Source of the DNA: Natronomonas halophila
Lineage (GTDB): Archaea; Halobacteriota; Halobacteria; Halobacteriales; Haloarculaceae
Reading direction: 5' to 3'
Assembly (NCBI RefSeq): GCF_013391085.1
Contig: NZ_CP058334.1
Span: 1,736,001 to 1,800,000, forward strand
Length of the DNA: 64,000 nucleotides
Shown: piece after piece, positions 24,001-31,875 of the stretch
How positions within the stretch are numbered: position 1 is the first letter of the stretch
Layout: the number at the start of each line of letters is the position of its first letter
Program-made: the position numbers and the translations under genes
Notes under the pieces: generated by a model
Database searches by the model: none
The model's input: the letters and a program-made list of their open reading frames with translations, nothing else
Told to the model about the DNA's origin: nothing

Positions 24001-25998
24001 CTAGCCGCCGTGACCGGGATAATCGCGCTCGAAGCGGTCCTGAATCTCCTCGCGTGAGAGTTCGATAATCGTCGGCCGACCGTGCGGACAGGCGTAGGGG
24101 TTCTCGCAGTCGTCCAGCGCCGACAGCAGCCCCGTCACCGTCCCCTCGCGCAGCGACGTATTACCCTTAATAGACGGATGGCAGGCCAAATCCCCGAGCA
24201 GGTCGTCCACTACGGACTCGACCGTTCCTTCTGGGTCGCCGTCGACGAACTCCGCCAGCAGGTCGCGGGCGAGTTCGGGCGCGTCGTCCCCGATACGCTC
24301 GGCGACCAGTGCCGGCACCGTCGTCACCGCGGCGGTCCGGTCGCCGGTCCGCTGGACGCGGAAGCCGAGGCGGGCCAGCGCCTCCTGATAATCGTCCAGC
24401 AGCGCGGCCTCGCGGGCAGTCAAATCCAGTTCAATCGGGTCGGCGAGCGCCTGCGTGGTCACCTCGCCCGCGAAGCGTTCCTGAAGTCGCTCGTAGTTGA
24501 CCCGTTCGTCGGCGGCGTGCTGGTCGACCAACACGAGGCCGTCGTCGGTTTCCGCGACGATGTAGGTGCCGTCGAACTGCCCGAGGACGCGTAGTTCCGG
24601 CAGGCGGTCCATCGCCTTGGGCGTGCCCGTCGTTTCGGTGCCGCCGAAGGTGCGCTGGTCCGGCGTCTCGCGGAAGCGGTCGTTGTCCTCGTCTCTGGCG
24701 GCGGAATCGGGCGACTGCGCGGGGGCCTCCTCGATAGCATCGTCCTCCTCCCACGCAGCGGATGGCTCGCTTCGCGAAGCCGTCGACGAAGCGTCCGCTC
24801 GATTCGTTCCACGCGAAGCGTCGGTGGGGTTCGAACCCGCCCCCGTTTCGGGTCGAGCACGGTGACCCGAGTCGGTGCGTTCCGGGTTGTCCGCATCACC
24901 GCCTTCGCCCGTATCCGGCGAGATTTCGGTCTGTTCGGGGGCCGACCGTCCGCGCGGCGCACGCGAGCGGAGCAGACCCTCCTCCAGCAGTGCGGCCTCC
25001 ACCGCGTCGCTGACCGTCTCGCGGACGCCCTCGTCGTCGGCGAAGAGCACCTCCAGTTTTCGGGGGTGGACGTTCACGTCGACGCCGCCGGCCGGGACGT
25101 CGATGTCGATGACGGCGAAGGGGTAGCGGTCCGGCGCGAGTTGGGTTCCGTAGGCGTCGACGATGGCCTCTCGGACGACGTTCGCGGTCACGTAGCGGCC
25201 GTTGACGAGCGTCGTCATGTATTCGCGACTCGCGCGGTTCGTTTCGGGGTGGCTGACGAGGCCCTCGACGCCCGCCAGCGGGCCGGCGTCGGTGTCGGCG
25301 TCGCCCTCCTCGCGGGCGTCGCCGACGGGAATCATCGACGCCGCGACTTCGCGGCCGTAGACCGAGAGGACGGCGCTGCGGCGGTCGCCGTCGCCGGGCG
25401 TCGAGAAGGTCTCGCGGCCGTCGTGTTCCAGCGTCACCGCGACGCCGGGGTTGGCCAGCGCGTAACCGGCGACGACCTGTTGGATGTGGTCGAACTCCGT
25501 GGCGGCGGTCTTGAGGTATTTCCGCCGCGCGGGGACGTTCCCGAAGAGGTCGGTCACTTCGACGGTCGTGCCCTCGGGACAGCCGACAGGGCCGCACTCG
25601 ACCACGTCGCCGCCCTCGACGACGAGTTCGGTGCCGCGGGAGCCACCGCGTGGCTTCGTCCGAATCGCCAGCCGGGCGACCGACCCGATGGCGTGGAGGG
25701 CCTCCCCGCGGAAGCCGAGGGTGCCGATGGCGTCGAGGTCGCCGATATCCCGGAGTTTGCTGGTCGTATGCTCCCGGACGGCCTTGCGGGCCTCGCTTTC
25801 GGCCATGCCGAAGCCGTCGTCGGAAACGACGATGCGGTCGGTGCCGCCGGCCTCGACGCGGACGTCCACGCGGGAGGCGTCGGCGTCTAAGGCGTTCTCG
25901 ACCAGTTCCTTGACGACCGATGCCGGTCGCTCGACGACCTCGCCGGCGGCGATTCGGTCCCGCGTCGTCTCGTCGAGTTGTCTGATTTCCGGAGCCAT
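24001..25998 (-). CDS. mutL: DNA mismatch repair protein MutL, endonuclease type
   Basis: 665 residues. The GHKL ATPase is complete: ENALDA near residue 34, DDGFGM near 60 and GTLGFRGEAL near 92. The linker from about 345 to 460 is acidic and variable. The C-terminal domain carries the metal-binding endonuclease motif DQHAADERVNYE at 492-503, ACHPSI near 605 and CPHGRP at 637-642. These indicate the nicking form found in organisms that do not use MutH. It is expected to cooperate with MutS. The start at 25998 gives a canonical N-terminus (MAPEIRQLDETTRDRIAAGE). Confidence 0.95.
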   Translation of the reverse strand: MAPEIRQLDETTRDRIAAGEVVERPASVVKELVENALDADASRVDVRVEAGGTDRIVVSDDGFGMAESEARKAVREHTTSKLRDIGDLDAIGTLGFRGEALHAIGSVARLAIRTKPRGGSRGTELVVEGGDVVECGPVGCPEGTTVEVTDLFGNVPARRKYLKTAATEFDHIQQVVAGYALANPGVAVTLEHDGRETFSTPGDGDRRSAVLSVYGREVAASMIPVGDAREEGDADTDAGPLAGVEGLVSHPETNRASREYMTTLVNGRYVTANVVREAIVDAYGTQLAPDRYPFAVIDIDVPAGGVDVNVHPRKLEVLFADDEGVRETVSDAVEAALLEEGLLRSRAPRGRSAPEQTEISPDTGEGGDADNPERTDSGHRARPETGAGSNPTDASRGTNRADASSTASRSEPSAAWEEDDAIEEAPAQSPDSAARDEDNDRFRETPDQRTFGGTETTGTPKAMDRLPELRVLGQFDGTYIVAETDDGLVLVDQHAADERVNYERLQERFAGEVTTQALADPIELDLTAREAALLDDYQEALARLGFRVQRTGDRTAAVTTVPALVAERIGDDAPELARDLLAEFVDGDPEGTVESVVDDLLGDLACHPSIKGNTSLREGTVTGLLSALDDCENPYACPHGRPTIIELSREEIQDRFERDYPGHGG

Positions 25999-26069
25999 GA
26001 GGGGCCGCGTACGTACGCCGTTGGCCGCTCACCGTACCTAACTCTTTCTCAGCGCATCGGGCACAATCG

Positions 26070-26077
26070 TTATACTC
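26070..26077 (+). promoter_or_regulatory. TATA element for the PAS histidine kinase gene
   Basis: TTATACTC lies about 25 bases before ATG 26098, pointing to a leaderless transcript and supporting that start rather than upstream ones. Confidence 0.5.
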
Positions 26078-26097
26078 GGGTGCGACGACCACATGCT

Positions 26098-27498
26098 ATG
26101 AACGAGGACGGCGGCCCGGAGCCGCGGGACCGGGACTGGTACCGCGCGCTGCTCGACGCTGCCGCCGAAGTCGTCGTGGTCCTCGACGACGGCACCATCG
26201 AATACGCCAACGCCGCCGCGAGGGACGTCCTCGGCTACGACCCCGAATCCCTCGTCGGTATGCCGATAACGGAGTTCGTCCACGAGGACGACCGGGACGT
26301 TGCGCGCGACCTGCTCGCCGACGACGCTGCTGCGGCCGTCGACACCGAACTCCGCGTCCACCACGCCGACGGCACGATGCGGCAGGTCGCCCTCAGGCGG
26401 TCCGACCTCCCGGCCGAGGGGTCGGTCGAGGTGACCGTCCTCAGCCTCCGGGACGTGACCGACCGCCGGCAGCGGGAGGAGGAACTCGCTACCTACGAGA
26501 CCATCGTCAAAACCGCGCCGGTCGGCCTCTTCACGCTGGACGAGACCGGCGACGTTACGTGGGCCAACGAGGTTTACGCCGACGCGCTGGGTATCTCGAG
26601 GGACGACCTCATCGGGACGTCATTCGAGGACCTCGTCGCGGCCGGCTACTACGCCCCCGAAACCGTCGACACCTACGCCGAGCACGTCCGAACGCTGCTG
26701 TCGTCGGACAACGACATCGAGCAGGCCAAATACCGGGTCGAGGTGCACCTCGACGGCGAGACGCTGGTCCACGACGCATACGTCGCCCTCCTGCCGCTGG
26801 AGGACGGCGAGTTTCAGGGCACCGTCATCGCGTTCCGTGACGTGACCCAACAGCAGGCCTCCCAGCGGGAACTCCAACGGCAGAACGAACGGCTCGACCA
26901 GTTCGCCTCCGTCGTCAGCCACGACCTCCGGAACCCGCTCAGCGTCGCCAAGGGCCGCCTGACCCTCGCCCGCAAGACCGGCGAGGACGAACACTTCGAG
27001 GCCGTCGCCGAAGCCCACGAGCGGATGATGTCGCTCATCGATGGTCTGCTGTCGGTCGCCCGCGAGGGGCGCACCCTCGAAAACCCCGTTTCCATCTCGA
27101 TTGCCAGCGTTGCCGAGGCCGCGTGGGAATCGGTCGATACCGATGCCGCGACGCTGACCGTCGACGACGGCGCCGGCACCGTTACGGCCGACCCCGAACG
27201 CCTCCAGCGCCTCTTCGAGAACCTCTTTCGCAATGCGCTGGACCACGGCGGCGAGGGGGTCGCCGTCACCGTCGGCACGCTCGCGGACGACGAGGGCTTC
27301 TACGTCGCCGACGACGGCCCCGGCATCCCACCGGGGGACCGCGACCGCGTCTTCGAACAGGGCTACTCGACGAGTCCCGACGGCACCGGTTTCGGCCTCC
27401 GCATCGTCGATACCGTCGCCGAGGCCCACGGCTGGTCGGCTATCGCTGTCGAAAGCGAACCGGGCGGCGCCCGCATCGAAATCCACACCGGCGAGTAG
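26098..27498 (+). CDS. PAS-PAS sensor histidine kinase
   Basis: 466 residues without membrane segments, so a cytoplasmic sensor. Two PAS domains lie at about 14-120 and 132-250. The phosphorylated histidine is His275 in SVVSHDLRNPL. The ATPase domain has NALDHGG, DDGPGIPPGDRDRVFEQG and GTGFGLRI. Signal and target are not evident; there is no response-regulator gene next to it, which is common in haloarchaea. The N-terminus MNEDGGPEPRDRDW fits the promoter spacing. Confidence 0.9.
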   Translation: MNEDGGPEPRDRDWYRALLDAAAEVVVVLDDGTIEYANAAARDVLGYDPESLVGMPITEFVHEDDRDVARDLLADDAAAAVDTELRVHHADGTMRQVALRRSDLPAEGSVEVTVLSLRDVTDRRQREEELATYETIVKTAPVGLFTLDETGDVTWANEVYADALGISRDDLIGTSFEDLVAAGYYAPETVDTYAEHVRTLLSSDNDIEQAKYRVEVHLDGETLVHDAYVALLPLEDGEFQGTVIAFRDVTQQQASQRELQRQNERLDQFASVVSHDLRNPLSVAKGRLTLARKTGEDEHFEAVAEAHERMMSLIDGLLSVAREGRTLENPVSISIASVAEAAWESVDTDAATLTVDDGAGTVTADPERLQRLFENLFRNALDHGGEGVAVTVGTLADDEGFYVADDGPGIPPGDRDRVFEQGYSTSPDGTGFGLRIVDTVAEAHGWSAIAVESEPGGARIEIHTGE

Positions 27499-27542
27499 CG
27501 CGGCACGAAGGCTTTTGGTTGCGGTGGGCGTTGCCAACGTGC

Positions 27543-27845
27543 ATGATAGTGATGCACGCCGAACTCCCCATCGACCCCGAGCACCGCGAAGAAGCCATCG
27601 AACGCGTCGAAGAACTCGCCGTCGACTCCCGCGCCGAGGACGGCGTCATCGATTATCGGGTCACCACCGACATCGAGGATACCGATGTTATCCGCGTCAT
27701 CGAGCAGTACGAGGACGACGACGCCGTCCAGTCCCACATGAACAGCGACCACTTCGAGGCCTTTCAGGCGGCAATCGGCGCCTGCCTCGCCGGCGACCCC
27801 GAGCTCTACCGGTACGAGGTCGAATCGAAGACGCGCGTGATGTAG
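27543..27845 (+). CDS. Antibiotic biosynthesis monooxygenase (ABM) domain protein
   Basis: 100 residues of a ferredoxin-like ABM domain: an early strand MIVMHAEL, a helix (DPEHREEAIERVEELA), DGVIDYRV and a late helix (HFEAFQAAIGA). Such dimeric proteins act as small oxygenases or unknown regulators. A second ATG at 27552 could also be used. It lies 44 bases after the histidine kinase stop and may be in the same transcript. Confidence 0.75.
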   Translation: MIVMHAELPIDPEHREEAIERVEELAVDSRAEDGVIDYRVTTDIEDTDVIRVIEQYEDDDAVQSHMNSDHFEAFQAAIGACLAGDPELYRYEVESKTRVM

Positions 27846-27896
27846 CACGGCCGTCCGCTCGCCGGCCCGTTAAAATAGTTAGTCGTCGCTTTTGCT

Positions 27897-28487
27897 TCAG
27901 TCGTCGGCCGCCGCCGGCGCGCCGTGTTTGATTTCGTCGCCGAGCAACTCGAGGAACGTCGCGAGCCACTCGGGGTGGTCGGGCCACGCTTGGCCGGTTA
28001 CGAGGTTCCCGTCGCGGGTGACCTCATCGACCCACGAACAACCGGCGGCCTCGCATTCGGCGCGGACGGCCGGATACGACGTCATCTCGTAGCCGTCGAG
28101 GACGTCGGCGGCCGCGAGGATTTGCGGGCCGTGACAGAGCGCCGCCACGGGTTTGTCCGCCTCGAAGAAGTGCTGGACCGTCTCGATGACCTCGTCGTAG
28201 GTGCGGAGATACTCCGGTGCCCGGCCGCCCGGAACACACAGCGCGTCGTACTCCGTCGGGTCGACCTCGTCCATCGTCGCGTTCAACTCGAAGTTGTGGC
28301 CGCGTGCCTCCATGTACGTCTGGTCGCCACGGAAGTCGTGGATGGCAGTCTTGACAGTCTCGCCCGCCTCCTTGTCGGGACAGACGGCGTCGACGTCGTG
28401 GCCGACCATCTCCAATGCCTGAAACGGTACCATTAGCTCGTAATCCTCGCCGAAATCCCCAACGACCATCAGGATGTCTTTGCCCAT
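27897..28487 (-). CDS. DJ-1/PfpI family protein (class I glutamine amidotransferase-like)
   Basis: 196 residues from ATG 28487 (MGKDILMVVGDFGEDYE). The family nucleophile elbow is present as AALCHGPQIL around residue 118, and CVPGGRAPEYLR precedes it. Glu at the first strand end (EDYE) is expected to assist the cysteine. Family members act as chaperones, glyoxalases or proteases; the actual activity here is not certain. It converges on the ABM gene. Confidence 0.85.
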   Translation of the reverse strand: MGKDILMVVGDFGEDYELMVPFQALEMVGHDVDAVCPDKEAGETVKTAIHDFRGDQTYMEARGHNFELNATMDEVDPTEYDALCVPGGRAPEYLRTYDEVIETVQHFFEADKPVAALCHGPQILAAADVLDGYEMTSYPAVRAECEAAGCSWVDEVTRDGNLVTGQAWPDHPEWLATFLELLGDEIKHGAPAAADD

Positions 28488-28602
28488 TGGTAACACCCAT
28501 ACTAGCTACGGAAACGGAATACAAAAATCCGCGCATTCATCACTCAAATGGGAGAAATCGGGTAGAACGCGTCGACTACCGAACGGCCGTGGACGGCGGG
28601 CG

Positions 28603-28848
28603 TCAGGGCGCGAGTTTCCGCCCGCCCCTCTCCCCGTTGAGGCGGTCGAAATGCCGTTGGCCTTGTTCGGTTAGCGCGTAGACGCCGCTCGTTGCGGTCA
28701 TCGTGATATGGCCCTCGTTTTCGAGGTCGTAACATTGCCGGTCGACGGTGACGGGGTGGCGGTTCAGTCGGTCTGCCAGTTCGACGACCGGAGTCGCACC
28801 GTGCTCCGCGAGCAGCGCCAGAATCTCTCGCTCGGGGTCGGTTGCCAT
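28603..28848 (-). CDS. Winged-helix DNA-binding protein, MarR/PhiH1-repressor type
   Basis: 81 residues from ATG 28848 (MATDPEREILALL). The body is a compact winged helix: helix-turn-helix (VVELADRLNRHPVTVDRQCYDLE) followed by a wing with GHITMTATSGVYALTEQG. Small proteins of this kind in haloarchaea usually act as repressors. A TATA element on the same strand at 28904-28913 lies about 56 bases upstream. Confidence 0.75.
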   Translation of the reverse strand: MATDPEREILALLAEHGATPVVELADRLNRHPVTVDRQCYDLENEGHITMTATSGVYALTEQGQRHFDRLNGERGGRKLAP

Positions 28849-28903
28849 GGGTATCACTTACGAACGCTTCACAGTAACCCCGATGCTGTGTACTGCTGGT
28901 GGG

Positions 28904-28913
28904 TTTATAAGTA
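28904..28913 (-). promoter_or_regulatory. TATA element for the winged-helix gene
   Basis: TACTTATAAA read on the minus strand, about 56 bases before the ATG at 28848. The segment is near-symmetric, so activity in the other direction cannot be excluded, though no rightward gene follows. Confidence 0.45.
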
Positions 28914-28996
28914 TGCGAACGTCTGATGGTTCGTGGTGGGGCTTAGAAACACTATCTGACGTTCAGAGACATTCGGTGGCCGGACTCGGCTACGGC

Positions 28997-31633
28997 TCAC
29001 CCGTCGAGCCGTTCCTGCCACTCCTGGACGCGACGCATCAGTTCGACGGGCGGCACCTCGTTGACGTCCATCCCTTCGAGGTCCTCCAGTACGGCCTCCG
29101 TGGCGGGGTCCAGCGGCTCCGGACCGCCGTCAGCCGATGCTTCGGCGCTTTCGGCCGTCCCCTCGGCATCGTCCCGGAACTCGCCGCTGCCGAGGTCGAA
29201 GACCGTCTGGACGGGCCCGTCGGAGCCGCCGCCCTTGGCCTCGATGGCCCGCTCGTTTCGCAGGCGGTCCAGCACGTTCCGCGCGCGGTCGACGACGGGA
29301 GCGGGCACGCCCGCGAGGTCGGCAACGTGGACGCCGTAGGAACGGTCGGTCGGCCCCTCCTCGATGGTTCGGAGGAAGGTGACCTCACCGTCCCGCTCCT
29401 CCGCAGCCACGTGAACGTTCTCGACGCGCGGCAACTCGTCGGCCAACGTCGTGAGTTCGTGATAGTGGGTCGCAAAGAGGGTGAACGCGCCGATTTCGTT
29501 GTGGAGATACTCGGTGGCGGCCCACGCAATCGAGATGCCGTCGTAGGTGGCCGTCCCGCGGCCGACCTCGTCGAGGATGACGAGGGAATCCTCGGTGGCC
29601 GAATGGAGGATGTTCGAGAGTTCCTGCATCTCGACCATGAACGTCGACCGCCCCTGTGCGAGTTCGTCGAGAGCGCCCACGCGGGTGTAGACGCCGTCGA
29701 CGAGGCCGACACGGGCGCTGTCGGCGGGAACGAAGGAACCGACCTGTGCGAGCAGGGAAATCAGCGCGGCCTGTCGCATGTAGGTCGATTTGCCGGACAT
29801 GTTCGGCCCCGTCACGAGCAAAAAGCGCCGCTCGCGGTCCAGATAGAGGTCGTTCGGCACGAACCGCGTCTCGGTTTCGACAACGGGATGGCGTCCCGCC
29901 TCGACGTCCAGCACCTGCTCGTCGGTCAACGCGGGGCGCGTCCAGTCCTGTTTGGCGGCGTGGGCCGCCAGCGAGCAGAAGGCGTCCAGTTCCGCGAGCG
30001 TGCGGCCGACTTCCTGCAGCAGGTCGGCCTCCTCGGCGACCGATTCGCGGAGGCGGCAGAAGGCCTCGTACTCACGGTCCCCGCGTTCCTCTTCGAGGCG
30101 CAGGATTTCGCGTTCCTTCTCCCGTAACTCGTCGAAGACGTACCGTTCGGCGTTTTTCAGGGTCTTGATGCCCTCGTAGTGGTCCGGCACGCCGTCGGCC
30201 GCGCTCTTGCCGACCTGCACGTAGTAGCCGTCCGTCTTGTTGCGGCCGACAGTGACATGGGAGAGGCCGTGCTGGCGCTTTTCGCGCTCTTCGAGGGTCT
30301 CGAAGAACTCCTCGGCCCGCTCGTGTCGGGCGACCAGTTCGTCGAGGTCCTCGTCGTAGCCCCGTTTTATCAGGCCGCCCTCGTGGAGCGTCTTCGGCGG
30401 GTCGTCGGCAAGGGCCTCCAGTTCCTCCCGGAGGGCCGCGACGGCCTCGCGGTCCAGGTCCGCAAAGAGGTCCGCAACCGGTGAATCCGCCAGTCGGGGC
30501 GCACCCTCGATGCTCTCGGCGAGGTCGGGCACGAGCGCCAGCGTCTCGCGGGCCCGCAACAGCGCGTCGGCGTCGGCGCTTCCGGACACCGCGCGACTGG
30601 CGACCCGTTCGAGGTCGTAGGCCTCGGCGAGCGTCTCCCGGAGGCCCTCCCGCACGAGCGCGTCGTCGGCCAGCGCCGCCACCGCGCGCTGGCGGCGCCG
30701 GAGTTCGCCCTCCCGTCGAAGCGGCCGGGTGAGCCACTCCTTCAGGAGGCGGCCGCCGGCGCTCGTTTCGGTGTGGTCGATAGTATCGAAGAGCGTCTTG
30801 CCGCCGCCGGTCATCGTCTCGGTTAGTTCGAGGTTACGCTGGGTGGTCGCGTCCAGCGAGACGTGGTCGTCCGGCGCGTAGGCCTGCAATCGCGTGACCG
30901 ACGCGAGGGCGCCGACGCCCGTCTCGGCGACGTAGTCGATAGCCGCCCCGGCGGCCGCGACTGCCGCCTCGCTGTCGAGGCCGACGGTTTCGACGGCGTC
31001 GCCGAACTGCTCGGAGAGGGTGTGGCGAGCGCGGCCGGGGGCAAAGGCCTCCGTGTCGTGGAGGGTCGTCCGGCCGTCGATGCGCTCACGCAGGGTGGCG
31101 AGGAAGTCGTCGTCGGTCCGCACCTCGGGGCCGGGAACCACCTCGACCGGCGCGAACCGGTAGAGTTCGGTGAGCGCGCGACTCGCCGCGTCGGCCCCCG
31201 AAACCGCCGTCGCGCGGAAGGTGCCGGTCGTGATATCGCAGAACGCGAGACCGTATTCGTCGCCGTCGCGGGCGACCGCCGCGAGGTATTTCGCGTCGTC
31301 GTCGTCCGTCTCGATGAGCGTTCCCGGCGTAACGACGCGGGTCACCTTCCGGACGATATCGCCGTCCTCGTCGTGCTGGTCGGCGACGGCGATGCGGTAG
31401 CCGCGTTCGGCGAGTGCCTTCAGATAGGGTGTGAGGTCGTCGACGGGGACGCCCGCCATCTCGTAGTTCTCGCCGCCGGAGGAGCGCTCGGAGACCTTCA
31501 GGTCGAGTTCCTCGCCGACGAGGCGGGCGTCCTCGCCGAAGAACTCGTAGAAATCGCCCATCTGCATCGCCAACAGGTCCGCCTCGCTGTCGGCCTTCAA
31601 CTCGAAGAACTCCCCGACGATACCCGAAGCCAT
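28997..31633 (-). CDS. mutS: DNA mismatch repair protein MutS
   Basis: 878 residues from ATG 31633 (MASGIVGEFFELK). Mismatch-recognition signature MQMGDFYEFF is near residue 30, so this is a MutS1-type protein. Walker A (TGPNMSGKST) is near 610, and the Walker B/D-loop region (VILDEVGRGTATYDG) follows. The frame is open to 31831, but a TATA element at 31685-31693, about 55 bases before 31633, would lie inside a longer gene and favours the shorter start. The C-terminus is acidic (EPLDPATEAVLEDLEG) then a helical end. Confidence 0.93.
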   Translation of the reverse strand: MASGIVGEFFELKADSEADLLAMQMGDFYEFFGEDARLVGEELDLKVSERSSGGENYEMAGVPVDDLTPYLKALAERGYRIAVADQHDEDGDIVRKVTRVVTPGTLIETDDDDAKYLAAVARDGDEYGLAFCDITTGTFRATAVSGADAASRALTELYRFAPVEVVPGPEVRTDDDFLATLRERIDGRTTLHDTEAFAPGRARHTLSEQFGDAVETVGLDSEAAVAAAGAAIDYVAETGVGALASVTRLQAYAPDDHVSLDATTQRNLELTETMTGGGKTLFDTIDHTETSAGGRLLKEWLTRPLRREGELRRRQRAVAALADDALVREGLRETLAEAYDLERVASRAVSGSADADALLRARETLALVPDLAESIEGAPRLADSPVADLFADLDREAVAALREELEALADDPPKTLHEGGLIKRGYDEDLDELVARHERAEEFFETLEEREKRQHGLSHVTVGRNKTDGYYVQVGKSAADGVPDHYEGIKTLKNAERYVFDELREKEREILRLEEERGDREYEAFCRLRESVAEEADLLQEVGRTLAELDAFCSLAAHAAKQDWTRPALTDEQVLDVEAGRHPVVETETRFVPNDLYLDRERRFLLVTGPNMSGKSTYMRQAALISLLAQVGSFVPADSARVGLVDGVYTRVGALDELAQGRSTFMVEMQELSNILHSATEDSLVILDEVGRGTATYDGISIAWAATEYLHNEIGAFTLFATHYHELTTLADELPRVENVHVAAEERDGEVTFLRTIEEGPTDRSYGVHVADLAGVPAPVVDRARNVLDRLRNERAIEAKGGGSDGPVQTVFDLGSGEFRDDAEGTAESAEASADGGPEPLDPATEAVLEDLEGMDVNEVPPVELMRRVQEWQERLDG

Positions 31634-31684
31634 GTCGCTATCGCCGGCCGCGGTGGGGTAAAGCGCTACGGTCGGCGGGTCCCG

Positions 31685-31693
31685 TTTTATATT
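31685..31693 (-). promoter_or_regulatory. TATA element for mutS
   Basis: AATATAAAA read on the minus strand, about 55 bases before the ATG at 31633. It would give a leader of about 25 bases and decides the mutS start. Confidence 0.55.
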
Positions 31694-31875
31694 CGCCCGC
31701 CGAGTGGACGGGGTCTGCTGGACCACGACACCCTCGTTGGTCCCATCGCCACCACGCTGGGTGACGTCTTCGGCGTCGTCAGTCTGGTGCTGTGTCGGGT
31801 CGGCGCTCGCCATGCCAAAACTGTTAGGCACTCTTCACTTCCCTCTGTTCGGGTTATTGTTTGGTATTACTACTC

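Noticed and set aside
24755-24870. Repeated CGAAGCG-like words in mutL
   Set aside because: They lie in the acidic linker region of a coding gene; codon repetition explains them, and no mobile-element end is visible.
31634-31831. N-terminal extension of mutS by about 66 residues
   Set aside because: The TATA element at 31685-31693 would be inside the coding region, and the extension does not resemble MutS.
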